A stretch of 64,000 nt of DNA from Actinoallomurus vinaceus (GCF_039542055.1 NZ_BAABHK010000015.1:238268-302267); one strand, 5' to 3'; positions 19,741-33,768 are shown, numbered from the stretch's first letter. Made by a program: numbers and translations. The notes: generated from the letters alone by a model not told the origin.

Positions 19741-19762
19741 CAGGCCACCCTAACCTTCCGCA

Positions 19763-20599
19763 TTACCCCATCTTCGTGACGGTGAGGTGTTTTATTTCAA
19801 TTTTCTTCTTTGGCGCGGTCATCTGGGTCTGGGGGTCCGGAGCGGTGGCTCCCGCCTTGGCGACCGAGTCGACGACGTCCAGGCCCTGGGTGATCTCCCC
19901 GAAGACCGTGTAGTCGGCGGGCAGCGGCGAGTCGCCGTACATGATGAAGAACTGGCTGCCGTTGCTGTTCGGCTGGCTGCTGTGCGCCATTGCGATCATG
20001 CCCCGTTTGTAGGTCGCCTGCCCGGAGGAGTCGGCCTTGGGGACGTTCTCGTTGCCGAACCCGTACTTCGGGCCGCCGCTGCCGGTGGCGGTCGGGTCAC
20101 CGCACTGCAGCACCTTGATGCCGGTGTCGAGCCGGTGGCACTTGGTGTTGTCGAAGAACTTCTTCGACGCGAGGTATTCGAAGGAGTTGACCGTGCACGC
20201 GGCCTTCGTGCCGTCGAGCTTCGCGACGATCTTGCCCTGGCTGGTGTCGATCGTCATCTCGTACGTGCCCTTGACCGGTTTGACCGGCGGCTTGCCGACG
20301 TCCTTGGCGTTCTGCGAGTCCGACAGCGGCTGGTAGGCGCATTCGCCGGGCTTCACCGAGACGCTCGGCTGCGCGCTGGGCGTTTTGGAAGCCGACGCGC
20401 TCGCCGTGGACTTCTTGTTGTCGTCCGACTTGTTCATCGCGAACGCGATCGCACCACCGCCGCCGGCGATCACTGCCACGGCGGCCACCGTGCCGATGAT
20501 CTTTATCCTGCGCGCTTGGGCCTGCCGGGCCGCACGGCGCTGCATCTGGCGCTCGTAGCGCTGCCGGGCCAGCTGCTTCTTGCGGTCTTTACCCGCCAC
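19763..20599 (-). CDS. Membrane-anchored cyclophilin-type peptidyl-prolyl isomerase
   Basis: 278 residues, GTG start at 20599. A basic cytoplasmic N-terminus (about 1-31) is followed by one membrane helix (IKIIGTVAAVAVIAGGGGAIAF, about 33-54), a Ser/Lys-rich linker and an extracytoplasmic cyclophilin domain. The domain shows YEMTIDTSQGKIVAKLDG, KKFFDNTKCHRL, MIAMAHSSQPNSNGSQFFI and YTVFGEITQGLDVVD. The classical FHR arginine is replaced by CHR(L), as in other divergent actinobacterial members. It probably assists folding of secreted proteins after Sec export. In actinobacteria it is commonly placed between rel/DUF349 and hisS. Confidence 0.9.
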   Translation of the reverse strand: MAGKDRKKQLARQRYERQMQRRAARQAQARRIKIIGTVAAVAVIAGGGGAIAFAMNKSDDNKKSTASASASKTPSAQPSVSVKPGECAYQPLSDSQNAKDVGKPPVKPVKGTYEMTIDTSQGKIVAKLDGTKAACTVNSFEYLASKKFFDNTKCHRLDTGIKVLQCGDPTATGSGGPKYGFGNENVPKADSSGQATYKRGMIAMAHSSQPNSNGSQFFIMYGDSPLPADYTVFGEITQGLDVVDSVAKAGATAPDPQTQMTAPKKKIEIKHLTVTKMG

Positions 20600-20814
20600 C
20601 GGTGTCGCACCTCATTGATTCGCGTCATGAACAGGGAAACGTGCTGCGCATCGTAGCGGTCCTGGCCGGTATTTTTCTGCGTGGCCCACAGAGGCTCGCA
20701 AATCACGCCAGGACCGGACACCCCGCGGCGCTCCCGCGTATGTCGTTCGCGGTCGGCCGCGTGCCGCCGGTACGCTCAAGCTGCCGGAAGCAGGCGCCTT
20801 AAGAGAGGACGATC

Positions 20815-21498
20815 GTGCTCATCGCCGGGTTCCCCGCCGGATCCTTCGCCACGAACTGTTACGTCGTGGCGCCCGCGGCGGGGGAGGAATGCGTGATCAT
20901 CGACCCTGGCCAGGACGCCGAGTCCGGGGTCGAGGAGCTGCTCCGCGAGCACCGGCTCAAGCCGGTCGCCGTCGTGCTCACGCACGGCCATATCGACCAC
21001 ATCTGGTCGGTGGCCCCGGTCTGCGGCGCCGGCGACGTCCCCGCGTACATCCACCCGGCCGACCGGGACCTGCTTTCCGATCCGGCCAAGGGCTTCCCGC
21101 TCGGCGTCGGACAGCAGCTGCTGGGCGGGCTGACGTTCGGCGAGCCGGACGACGTGCGCGAGCTCGCCGACGGCGCGACGCTGACGCTCGCCGGCCTGGA
21201 GCTGATCGTCGATCACGCCCCGGGCCATACGCGCGGGTCGGTGACCTTCCGGCTCGCGGACCAGCAGGTGATGTTCTCCGGAGACCTGCTGTTCGCCGGC
21301 TCGATCGGCCGCACCGACCTGCCGGGCGGCGACTACCCGGCGATTCTGGAGAGCCTGGCCCGCGTGTGCCTGCCGCTCCCGGACGAGACCACCGTGCTGC
21401 CCGGCCACGGCACGCAGACCACGATCGGCCGCGAACGGGCGACCAATCCGTTCCTCAAGGACATCGCTCCGGTCGACGGCCCGCACAGGGGACTCTAG
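20815..21498 (+). CDS. MBL-fold metallo-hydrolase (glyoxalase II-like)
   Basis: 227 residues, GTG start. The metal-binding HxHxDH motif is present as LTHGHIDHIW (about 57-66), followed by DHAPGHTRGS, the bridging Asp in MFSGDLLFAGSIGRTD, and the final His in LPGHGTQTTIGRE. Family members hydrolyse thioesters such as S-lactoylglutathione or, in organisms without glutathione, related thiol esters. The substrate here is unknown. It lies 11 bp upstream of hisS and is likely co-transcribed. Confidence 0.88.
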   Translation: MLIAGFPAGSFATNCYVVAPAAGEECVIIDPGQDAESGVEELLREHRLKPVAVVLTHGHIDHIWSVAPVCGAGDVPAYIHPADRDLLSDPAKGFPLGVGQQLLGGLTFGEPDDVRELADGATLTLAGLELIVDHAPGHTRGSVTFRLADQQVMFSGDLLFAGSIGRTDLPGGDYPAILESLARVCLPLPDETTVLPGHGTQTTIGRERATNPFLKDIAPVDGPHRGL

Positions 21499-21508
21499 AA
21501 ACAAGATC

Positions 21509-22773
21509 ATGAGCTCGAACTTCCAGGCCCCCAAGGGGGTCAAAGAGTATTTTCCGCCGCAATCGGCGACCTTCCTCGCCGCGCGCGACGCCTTCGCGAC
21601 CGCCGCCACGCGGGCCGGCTACGCCTACCTCGAACTCCCGGTCTTCGAGGACACCCGCCTGTTCGCGCGGGGTGTCGGCGAGTCGACCGACGTCGTCTCC
21701 AAGGAGATGTACACCTTCGAGGACAAAGGCGAGCGATCGATCACGCTGCGCCCGGAGTTCACCGTCGGCGTGCTGCGGTCCGTCCTCGAACACGGCCTGC
21801 ACAAGGGCGAACTGCCGGTCAAGGTCTGGGCCACCGGACCGGCGTTCCGCTACGAGCGCGCGCAGAAGGGCCGCTACCGCCAGTTCTACCAGGTCGACCT
21901 GGAGGCGATCGGCTCCGAGGACCCGGCGGTCGACGTCGAGACGATCGCCCTCGCCTGGGACTTCTACCGCGACCTCGGCCTCACCCGCGTCTCCCTGAAG
22001 CTGAACTCCCTGGGCTGCCGGGAGTGCCGTCCGGTCTACCGCGCCGCGCTGCAGGAGTTCCTGCGCGGCCTCGACCTCGATGAGGACACCCGGGCCCGTG
22101 TCGAGATCAACCCGCTGCGGGTGCTGGACGACAAGCGGCCAGAGGTCCAGGCCCAGCTCGAGGACGCCCCGCTCGTCACCGACCACCTGTGCGGCGCGTG
22201 CAAGGCGCACCACGACCAGGTCCGTGAGCTGCTGGCCGACCTGTCCGTCCCGTGGGTCGACGACCCGCGCCTCGTGCGCGGCCTCGACTACTACACCCGC
22301 ACGACGTACGAGTTCGACCACCCGCTGCTCGGCGCGCAGTCCGGCATCGGCGGCGGCGGCCGCTACGACGGCCTCTCGGAGGACATCGGGGGCCCGTCGC
22401 TGCCCGGCATCGGCTTCGGCCTCGGCCTCGACCGTACGGTCCTGGCCATGGAGGCCGAGGAGGTCGCCGCCGTGACGCAGTCGGCGGTCGACGTGTACGG
22501 CGTGCCGCTGGGCGAGGAGGCCGAGCGTAAGATCTTCGGCCTGATCGCCGCGCTGCGCCGCGCGGGTGTCGCGGCCGACATGTCCTATGACGGCAAGAAG
22601 CTCAAAGGCGCCATGCGGGGCGCCGGCCGGTCCGGGGCGGCGTACGCCGTCATCCTCGGCGAGCGAGATATCGCCGCCGGGTCCGCCCAGGTGAAGGACC
22701 TGGCCAGCGGCGACCAGGTCGCCGTTCCGCTCGCCGAGCTCGTGACGACGTTGAAAGAAAGGCTTGCTCAAAG

Positions 22774-22777
<4 letters not shown>
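21509..22777 (+). CDS. hisS: Histidine-tRNA ligase
   Basis: 422-residue class II synthetase. It begins NFQAPKGVKEYFPP; motif 2 is ATGPAFRYERAQKGRYRQFYQ, and the histidine-specific segments GLDYYTRTTYEF and GGGGRYDGL are intact. The C-terminal anticodon-binding domain is about 330-422. The stop overlaps the aspS start by four bases (ATGA), so the two synthetases are translationally coupled. Confidence 0.96.
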
Positions 22778-24564
<1,787 letters not shown>

Positions 24565-24573
24565 CGGCCTCGC

Positions 24574-24604
24574 CGACGGGGATCCCGGCTCGGGATCCCC
24601 GTCG
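24574..24604 (+). terminator. Intrinsic hairpin after aspS
   Basis: CGACGGGGATCCC at 24574-24586 is perfectly complementary to 24592-24604 (13 bp) with a 5-nt loop GGCTC, beginning 10 nt after the aspS stop. It ends the MBL-hisS-aspS unit. Confidence 0.8.
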
Positions 24605-24726
24605 CGCGTGTCGGTCTCACGGGCCCGAGTCTCGGCACACCTGGCCAAGGCGGCGACCGTAGCTACAAGCGGCCGGTGGCGTGTCTTGTCGTCGCGCGGC
24701 GTTGTTCCGCCGGTGATCGGATCGGG

Positions 24727-25191
24727 ATGATGATCACCATGAGACGTTTCGCGAGTCTTGCCGAGTTCGCCGCCGCCAAGGGCGAGCATCTGGGCCACAG
24801 CCCTTGGCGGGAGGTCACGCAGCAGCAGATCGACCTGTTCGCGGAGGCGACCGGCGACCATCAGTGGATTCACGTCGACCCCGAGCGGGCGGCCGACGGA
24901 CCGTTCGGAGCTATCATCGCGCACGGTTATCTCACGCTGTCGCTGGTGAACGCCTTCATGCCGGAGATCTTCTGGATCGACGGGCCGAAGATGGGCGTCA
25001 ACGTCGGGCTGAACAAGGTGCGCTTCCCCTCCCCGGTCAAGGTCGGCTCCCGAGTACGCGGCGGCGCCGAACTGGTCGACCTGAAGAACTCCCCGGCGGG
25101 GAAGCTGTCGACGGTCCGGATCACCGTCGAGATCGAGGGCGAGAAACGCCCCGCCTGCGTCGCGGAGACCCTGTCGCTGTACGTCACTTGA
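24727..25191 (+). CDS. MaoC-family (R)-specific enoyl-CoA hydratase-like protein
   Basis: About 154 residues with a single hot-dog fold. The MaoC catalytic signature is present: FAEATGDHQWIHVDPERAADGPFGAIIAHGY (Asp and His of the D-x4-H motif in GDHQWIH). It likely hydrates 2-enoyl-CoA or a related thioester. Start uncertain: ATG codons at 24727, 24730 and 24739 are in frame, and homologues usually begin near MRRFASL (24739). Isolated between the aspS terminator and a DUF4291 gene. Confidence 0.86.
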   Translation: MMITMRRFASLAEFAAAKGEHLGHSPWREVTQQQIDLFAEATGDHQWIHVDPERAADGPFGAIIAHGYLTLSLVNAFMPEIFWIDGPKMGVNVGLNKVRFPSPVKVGSRVRGGAELVDLKNSPAGKLSTVRITVEIEGEKRPACVAETLSLYVT

Positions 25192-25344
25192 CGTCCGTCG
25201 GCGGTCTGCACATCGTCCGGATGCTCGCCGCCGACGCGGGCGTCAGTGGTGATGTGGCGGGTCGGACCGTTTGGTTCGAGGTGACCTTCTGACGACGCGA
25301 AAATCGGTTGATCCTGCTGTGCGCGGTGGAGATCGTGAGGTCTC

Positions 25345-25938
25345 ATGCGAATGCATGAGATCAGGGCCGATCACGACCGGGCGTCGATCGTCGTCTATCA
25401 GGCCTACCGGCCGGAGATCGGGCGGCCGGCGGCCGAGCAGGGGCGCTTCGTGCCGCCGTTCTCGCGGACGCGGATGACGTGGATCAAACCGTCGTTCCTG
25501 TGGCTGATGGCGCGCAGCGGCTGGGCGCGCAAGCCCGGCCAGGAGGTGATCCTCGCCGTCCGCATCAGCCGTGAAGGCTGGGAGGAGGCGCTGTCGCAGG
25601 CGGTCCTGACGCACGCCGACCGCCGCATCTACCGCGACAGCGTGGAATGGCGGGCCGCGTTCAAACACGCCCGCGTCCACGTCCAGTGGGACCCGGAGCG
25701 GACGCTGCACGGGCAGCCGCTGGACGGCCGCAGCATCCAGGTCGGGCTCAGCCGGCACGTGATCGACCGGTACGCCGACGAGTGGATCCTGGACATCCAG
25801 GACATGACCCCGCTCGTCCGTAAGATCCACCGCTTGGTCCACGACGGGGAGACCGCCAAGGCCAAGGCGCTGCTGCCGCGCGAGCGGGTCTACCCCCTCG
25901 AGCCCGAGATCGCTCGGCGCATCGGCGCGGACGTCTGA
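25345..25938 (+). CDS. DUF4291 domain-containing protein
   Basis: 197 residues that match DUF4291 over the full length: IVVYQAYRPEIG, RFVPPFSRTRMTWIKPSFLWLMARSGWA, and a C-terminal half with IQVGLSRHVIDRYADEWILDI. The family is soluble and uncharacterised; invariant Arg, Trp and Tyr residues suggest an enzyme, but no reaction can be named. ATG 25345 has GAGG upstream; a second ATG two codons on is possible. No operon partner is obvious. Confidence 0.88.
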   Translation: MRMHEIRADHDRASIVVYQAYRPEIGRPAAEQGRFVPPFSRTRMTWIKPSFLWLMARSGWARKPGQEVILAVRISREGWEEALSQAVLTHADRRIYRDSVEWRAAFKHARVHVQWDPERTLHGQPLDGRSIQVGLSRHVIDRYADEWILDIQDMTPLVRKIHRLVHDGETAKAKALLPRERVYPLEPEIARRIGADV

Positions 25939-26082
25939 GCCGTCGCGGCTTCGGGGCGGGCGGCCTACTCGGTGATGGCAGGCGGGGACGACCGGTGACG
26001 CGGCAGGCTCCCGAGACGCAGAATGTCCTCGGTGTCTGAATCCGAGCGACAGCGGGCACTCGAGGCCCGGAGGGGGAGATCG

Positions 26083-26949
26083 ATGAAACTGGACGACGTC
26101 CCCGTCCCCGGCGGCACGTTGCGGATCGCCCGATTCGGGGACGGTCCGCGCCTTGTCATCGCGATCCACGGCATCACCGCGTCGCTGATGGCGTGGGCCA
26201 CCGCCGCCAGGGCACTGCCCGACGAGTGGTCGCTGGTCGCCATGGACCTGCGCGGCCGCGGCCACAGCGCGGGGCTGCCCGGCCCGTACGGGCTGGACCG
26301 CCACGCCGACGACGTCGCACTCGTCGCCGACCACGTGGGCGCCGGGCCCGGCAGCGTCCTGACCGGCCACTCGATGGGCGCCTACGTCGCGGCGCTCCTG
26401 GCCGCACGCCGCGACTTCGCCCGGGTCGTGCTCGTCGACGGCGGCCTTCCGCTACCCGTGCCGCCCGGTGTGGATCCCGATACCGTCCTGGAGGCCTCGC
26501 TCGGCCCGGCGATCGCCCGGCTGAGCCGGACCTTCCCAAGTGTGCGGGCCTACCTCGACTTCTTCCACGAGCACCCGGCCCTGCGCCAGGCCTGGAACTC
26601 CGATATCGAGGACTACGTGCGCTACGACGCGACGGGCCCGGAAGGCGCCGTACGGGCGAGGGCGCGAGAGGAGGCGGTGCGCGTGGACGGCCGGTGGCTC
26701 CTGACCGAGGCCGCCCGGATCGGCGAGGCCCTCGGGCGGATCGACTCCCCGCTCAGCCTGATCCGCGCTCCGCGTGGCCTTCTCGACCAGCCCACGGGCA
26801 TGCTCCCCGATGAGCTGGCCGCGCAGTGGACCGCCCGGCTGCCCGGGCTGGCCGACGAGGTCATCGAGGACTGCAACCACTACACGATCCTCTTCGAGGA
26901 CCGCTGCGTCCGTCTGGTCGCCGACCGTCTCACCGGTCCACCTGAGTGA
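26083..26949 (+). CDS. Alpha/beta hydrolase
   Basis: 288 residues from ATG 26083, which has GGAGGGGGAG immediately upstream; the earlier in-frame ATG at 26023 has none. Alpha/beta-hydrolase fold: oxyanion HG in IAIHGITASLMAW, nucleophile Ser in TGHSMGAY, and a late catalytic His in EDCNHYTILF. The substrate is unknown. Its 3' end overlaps the convergent GNAT gene by 20 bp. Confidence 0.88.
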   Translation: MKLDDVPVPGGTLRIARFGDGPRLVIAIHGITASLMAWATAARALPDEWSLVAMDLRGRGHSAGLPGPYGLDRHADDVALVADHVGAGPGSVLTGHSMGAYVAALLAARRDFARVVLVDGGLPLPVPPGVDPDTVLEASLGPAIARLSRTFPSVRAYLDFFHEHPALRQAWNSDIEDYVRYDATGPEGAVRARAREEAVRVDGRWLLTEAARIGEALGRIDSPLSLIRAPRGLLDQPTGMLPDELAAQWTARLPGLADEVIEDCNHYTILFEDRCVRLVADRLTGPPE

Positions 26950-27649
26950 GGCGGCCGCTGGTGCGGGTCTCGTTCCGGGCGAAGCCGAGCCGGTCGTAAA
27001 GGCGCATGGCCGCGGTGTTGTCGGCGTACACCCCGAGGCCCACGCCGTCGCATCCTTCGGCGAACAGCCGTCGCATCGCCCATGCCGTGATCGACGCGCC
27101 CAGCGCCCGCCCGCGGACCTCCGGCCGTACCGCGACCGCCGCGACCTGGCCGATCTCCGGTGAGCTCGTGGTGTCGGCGAGGCAGGCCAGGAGTCCGTCG
27201 CCCTCGGCGCGTATGCCCGCCCAGCGGCGGGCGCCGTCGTCACCCGGCCACACCGACCAGTCGGGGTTCGTGCGTTTCAGCAGCTCCGTGATCGCCTCGA
27301 CATCGGTGGACCATCCCGCCAGGTCCTCCGCGGCCTGGGGCGGCGGCGCCTCGTACGCCACCCGGTAGACCCAGTCGACCGGATCCGCGAGTGGCAGCGG
27401 GGTGCCGCACGGCACGTTCACGTACACGTCGGGCGGCAGTTCGCCACGCAGCGAGGTCAGCAGATCGGCGACCGCGGCGGGCGGGCCGAGCCCCACGACG
27501 CGCCAGATCGTACGGTCGCGGTTCAGGTTGAGGAAGGCGGCCGCCTCATCGCCGCGCCAGGCCGTACCGCGTCGTGCCGGATCCACGCTCCGGATGAGGG
27601 GATGGCCTTCCGTCATGGCCAGGAGGTCGTCGATGGAGGAGGGGATCAC
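26930..27649 (-). CDS. GNAT-family N-acetyltransferase
   Basis: 239 residues from GTG 27649. The C-terminal GNAT domain has the acetyl-CoA loop as VAAVAVRPEVRGRALGASITAWAMRR and ends with GVGLGVYADNTAAMRLYDRLGF. The N-terminal half (VIPSSIDDLLAMTEGHPLIRSVDP) is a second, degenerate domain. A hexamer TAGCCT on the minus strand (27662-27657) ends 7 nt before the GTG, and no Shine-Dalgarno is seen, so the transcript may be leaderless. The frame stays open upstream to 28135 but that part is antisense to the PAP2 gene. Confidence 0.78.
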   Translation of the reverse strand: MIPSSIDDLLAMTEGHPLIRSVDPARRGTAWRGDEAAAFLNLNRDRTIWRVVGLGPPAAVADLLTSLRGELPPDVYVNVPCGTPLPLADPVDWVYRVAYEAPPPQAAEDLAGWSTDVEAITELLKRTNPDWSVWPGDDGARRWAGIRAEGDGLLACLADTTSSPEIGQVAAVAVRPEVRGRALGASITAWAMRRLFAEGCDGVGLGVYADNTAAMRLYDRLGFARNETRTSGRLTQVDR

Positions 27650-27801
27650 GCCGCACAGGCTAACGGCGCCTCCGGACGCACCGATCGCGGCCCCCGGTAT
27701 GGCGGGGCCGAGCACGTACGAGAGGCTTGTGTCGATCTTCGGGGGATGCCGGCGATGTTCCGGGTACTCCCCGGACGGGGCGAAAGGGCGGGGGCACGGG
27801 G

Positions 27802-28584
27802 ATGGAACCGGCGGGCCCGAGGGCGGCGGAGCGTCCCGACGACCGGCCACATCGGACGGCTCCATGGCATCGGTCGCGTCTGATCGCGGCCGTGGGTCAG
27901 GCTGCGCTGATCGCCTTACTGTTCTACGCCTACCGGACCGGACGGCGTCTCGCCGACGGGCACGCCGCCGCGGCCCTGCGGCACGCGCGGTCGGTCTGGC
28001 ACGCCGAACGCCTGCTCCACCTGCCGAGCGAGGCGGCCCTGCAGCGTGCGGCGCTGCACTGGGACGGCTGGGTGCGCGTGGCCGACGTGTACTACGTCGG
28101 CGTGCACTTCCCGGCGACGGCGGTGTTCCTGGCATGGGTCTGGTGGCGGCGTCAGGATCACTGGCCGCGCGTACGGGCGGCCATCATCCTGTCCACGGCA
28201 TTCGCCCTCATCGGGCACTTCGCCTACCCGCTCGCGCCGCCGCGGTTCCTGTCCGGCACCGGGCTCGTCGACCTGATGAACGTCTACGGGCCGACCGCGT
28301 ACGCGGAGGCGCCCGGGAGCGGGCCGTCGAACCAGTTCGCCGCGATGCCGTCGCTGCACGTCGGCTGGGCCCTGCTCGTCGCCTGGGGGATCGTCCGGTA
28401 CGGCACGGGCCGGGTGCGCTGGATGGCGGTGGCCTACCCGGTCGCGACCACCTCTGTCGTCGTCCTCACCGCCAACCACTACTGGCTCGACGGCATCGTG
28501 GGCGCCGTCGTGGTGATCGTCTCCGTCGCGCTGAGCGGCGGTTTGGAACGGATAGTGTCAAGGCGTGGTACGCAGGGAGCATGA
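27802..28584 (+). CDS. PAP2-type membrane phosphatase / inositol phosphotransferase-like
   Basis: 260 residues with about five to six membrane helices. PAP2 motifs are recognisable in the variant form used by inositolphosphotransferases: the PSLH motif in FAAMPSLHVGWALLVAW and the final motif NHYWLDGIVGA. Likely acts on a lipid phosphate or transfers a phospho-head-group at the membrane. The start ATG 27802 precedes MEPAGPRAAERP; the hydrophilic N-terminus is about 27 residues. It overlaps rarA by 20 bp, suggesting coupled expression. Confidence 0.83.
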   Translation: MEPAGPRAAERPDDRPHRTAPWHRSRLIAAVGQAALIALLFYAYRTGRRLADGHAAAALRHARSVWHAERLLHLPSEAALQRAALHWDGWVRVADVYYVGVHFPATAVFLAWVWWRRQDHWPRVRAAIILSTAFALIGHFAYPLAPPRFLSGTGLVDLMNVYGPTAYAEAPGSGPSNQFAAMPSLHVGWALLVAWGIVRYGTGRVRWMAVAYPVATTSVVVLTANHYWLDGIVGAVVVIVSVALSGGLERIVSRRGTQGA

Positions 28585-29914
28585 GCAGGCCGACAGCCTC
28601 TTCGACACGCAGGCCGAGGAGGCGCAGGAGGCGAACGCGCCGCTGGCGGTCCGGATGCGCCCCCGCGGGCTCGACGAGGTCGTCGGCCAGGGGCACCTGC
28701 TCGGCCCCGGGACGCCGCTGCGGCAGCTCGTCGAGCGGGACGTCGCGATGTCCCTGGTGCTGTGGGGGCCGCCCGGCACCGGCAAGACCACCCTCGCGTA
28801 CGTCGTCAGCCAGGCGACCGAGCGCCGGTTCGTGGAGGTCTCGGCGGTGTCCGACGGTGTCAAGCAGGTCCGCGCCGCCATCGACGTCGCCAAGCGGGAG
28901 CTCGGCATGGGCGGCAGGCAGACGGTGCTGTTCGTCGACGAGGTGCACCGGTTCAACAAGGCCCAGCAGGACGCCCTGCTGCCCGCCGTCGAGAACCGCT
29001 GGGTGTCCTTCATCGGCGCCACCACGGAGAACCCGTTCTTCTCCGTGATCAGCCCGCTGCTGTCCCGCTCCCTGCTCCTGACGCTCGAGCCGCTCGGCGA
29101 CGACCAGCTCCGCGAGGTGATCCGCCGCGCCCTCACCGACGAGCGCGGCCTCGGCGGCGCCGCCGAGCTCACCGAACCCGCCGAGGACCACCTCGTACGC
29201 CTCGCGGGCGGTGACGCGCGCCGGGCGCTGACCTACCTGGAGGCCGCGTCGTACGTCGTCCCGAACGGCGCGCCGATCGACGTCGACGTCCTGGAGAAGG
29301 CCGTCGACCGGGCCGCCGTGCGCTACGACCGCGAGGGCGACCAGCACTACGACGTGATCAGCGCGTTCATCAAGAGCATCCGCGGGTCCGACGTCGACGC
29401 GGCGCTCCACTACCTCGCCCGCATGATCGAGGCCGGCGAGGACCCGCGCTTCATCGCCCGGCGGTTGATCGTCCACGCCAGCGAGGACATCGGCATGGCC
29501 GACCCGACGGCGCTGCAGACGGCGACGGCCGCGGCGCACGCCGTCGAGTTCGTCGGTCTCCCCGAGGCGCGCATCAACCTGGCGCAGGCGGTGATCCATC
29601 TCTCTCTGGCGCCGAAGTCCAACGCCGTCATCCAGGCGATCACCGAGGCGAGCGCCGACGTACGGCGGGGGCTCGTCGGTCCCGTGCCGGCGCACCTGCG
29701 GGACGCGCACTACAAGGGCGCGGCCAAGCTCGACCACGGAAAGGGCTATCGCTACGCCCACGACTTTCCCGGCGGGGTGGTGGAACAGCAGTACGCCCCG
29801 GACGCCGTCGCCGGTCGCGAGTACTACCACCCGACCAGGCACGGGATGGAGTCGCGCTTCTCCGACGTCGTCGAGCGGCTCCGCGCCGTCCTGCGTGGTA
29901 GACGCGCCGACTGA
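28565..29914 (+). CDS. rarA: Replication-associated recombination protein A (RarA/MgsA)
   Basis: 449-residue AAA+ ATPase acting at stalled replication forks. Walker A is WGPPGTGKTTLA, Walker B VLFVDEVHRFNKAQQDALLP, sensor 1 FIGATTENPFF; the C-terminal tetramerisation/MgsA domain contains HYDVISAFIKSIRGSD, EDPRFIARRLI and YKGAAKLDHGKGYRYAHD. GTG start at 28565 overlaps the PAP2 gene. It is followed by DUF948 with no rpsD between, unlike the order I recall from Streptomyces. Confidence 0.95.
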   Translation: MVRREHEQADSLFDTQAEEAQEANAPLAVRMRPRGLDEVVGQGHLLGPGTPLRQLVERDVAMSLVLWGPPGTGKTTLAYVVSQATERRFVEVSAVSDGVKQVRAAIDVAKRELGMGGRQTVLFVDEVHRFNKAQQDALLPAVENRWVSFIGATTENPFFSVISPLLSRSLLLTLEPLGDDQLREVIRRALTDERGLGGAAELTEPAEDHLVRLAGGDARRALTYLEAASYVVPNGAPIDVDVLEKAVDRAAVRYDREGDQHYDVISAFIKSIRGSDVDAALHYLARMIEAGEDPRFIARRLIVHASEDIGMADPTALQTATAAAHAVEFVGLPEARINLAQAVIHLSLAPKSNAVIQAITEASADVRRGLVGPVPAHLRDAHYKGAAKLDHGKGYRYAHDFPGGVVEQQYAPDAVAGREYYHPTRHGMESRFSDVVERLRAVLRGRRAD

Positions 29915-30033
29915 CCCGGGTGCGCAGGGGGCATCGCCACCCGGGTGTGGCATGGCCGACTCGGCGCGTTTCCGGAGGCCCGGGACGGTAAGGTCGGTCC
30001 GACCGAGTTTCGCGACGAGGAGGAGGAAGCCGG

Positions 30034-30408
30034 ATGCTGACGGGTGAACAGCTGGCCGGTCTGATCGTGGCCATGTTCTGGGCGATTCTCGTCTCCTTCC
30101 TCGCCTACGTGCTCCTGAAGCTCGCCCGGTTGGTGACCGAGGCCACCAAGACGGTCGCCGAGCTGGGCGATCGGACCGCCCCGCTGCTCGACGACATGGC
30201 CGGCACGGTGGCGCGGGCCAACGAGCAGCTGGCCCGCATCGACGTGATCACGAAGAACATGGGCAGCGTGAGCCAGAACGCCGCCGCTGTCAGCACCACC
30301 GTCACCTCGATCGTCGGCGGCCCTCTCGTGAAGGCCGCGGCGTTCTCTTATGGTGTCCGTAAGGCCATCGGTTCCCGCGGCCACGGCAACCAGGACGGCA
30401 AGCGATGA
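30034..30408 (+). CDS. DUF948 domain-containing membrane protein
   Basis: 124 residues. An N-terminal membrane helix (about 5-28, QLAGLIVAMFWAILVSFLAYVLL) is followed by an extended amphipathic helix with the DUF948 pattern (TEATKTVAELGDRTAPLLDDM, ARIDVITKNMGSVSQNAAAVS). Function unknown. Conserved position immediately upstream of alaS in actinobacteria. Overlaps the next gene by four bases (ATGA). Confidence 0.85.
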   Translation: MLTGEQLAGLIVAMFWAILVSFLAYVLLKLARLVTEATKTVAELGDRTAPLLDDMAGTVARANEQLARIDVITKNMGSVSQNAAAVSTTVTSIVGGPLVKAAAFSYGVRKAIGSRGHGNQDGKR

Positions 30409-30646
30409 TCCGGCGGTTGTTCTGGCTGTCCCTGGGCACCGCGTTCGGCGCCTGGTCGGCCATCCGGCTCAAGCGCACCGTGCGCGCCGTCATGCCGGGC
30501 GGCCTCGCTGATCAGGCCGTCGGACTCGGCCGGACCGTACGGGGGTTCGCCGGCGACGTCCGCGTCGCGATGAACCACCGAGAGGAAGAGCTGCGCGACG
30601 CCATGCGTCTCGACGCACAAGCCGACATAGACAAGGACCTGCACTG

Positions 30647-30647
<1 letters not shown>
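30405..30647 (+). CDS. DUF6167-like small protein
   Basis: 80 residues: a short hydrophobic N-terminal segment (IRRLFWLSLGTAFGAWSAIRL), a middle helix and a charged C-terminus (HREEELRDAMRLDAQ). The pattern and the place between DUF948 and alaS match the actinobacterial family DUF6167. Function unknown. Overlaps both neighbours (4 bp with DUF948, 1 bp with alaS), so all three are probably translated together. Confidence 0.72.
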
Positions 30648-33309
<2,662 letters not shown>

Positions 33310-33313
<4 letters not shown>

Positions 33314-33768
33314 GACAAGGCGTGCGCATCGGCGTCGATGCGGGCAGTGTTCGCATCGGCGTCGCGCGCAGTGATCCTGGCGGCATCCTCGCGTCTCCGC
33401 TGGAGACGGTGCGTGCCGGGAAGGGCGATGTCGACCGGATCGTCCAGCTGGTCGCTGACAACGACGCCATCGAGGTGATCGTGGGCCTGCCGACCTCTCT
33501 CTCCGGAAGAGAGGGGCCGGCGGCCGAGGCTGCCCGCCGGTTGGCGGTGAAGATCGCACGACGCCTGGATCCCGAGACGGTACGGCTGTTCGATGAGAGA
33601 CTCACGACCGTGACAGCCGAAACCGGACTTCGGGCACAAGGTGTGCGCGGACAGGCGCGGCGCAAGGTCGTCGACCAGGCGGCGGCGGCCGTGCTCCTGC
33701 AGGCTGCGCTCGATGCCGAGCGCTTGACGGGTCGCCCTCCGGGGGAGACTGTCCAGGGGGGCTCATGA
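33310..33768 (+). CDS. ruvX: Putative pre-16S rRNA nuclease / Holliday junction resolvase YqgF
   Basis: 152 residues with an RNase H-like fold. Motifs: RIGVDAGSVRIGVARSD (catalytic Asp), IVGLPTSLSGREGPAA and LFDERLTTVTAE (Glu), then a C-terminal Asp near VDQAAAAVLLQAAL. Annotated in homologues as a resolvase or as the nuclease that matures the 16S rRNA 5' end. GTG start overlaps alaS; its stop overlaps mltG by four bases. Confidence 0.92.

Noticed and set aside
26930..28135. 401-codon version of the GNAT gene with a longer N-terminus
   Set aside because: The extra ~160 residues are antisense to the PAP2 gene and low in complexity; the GTG at 27649 gives a normal-sized protein.
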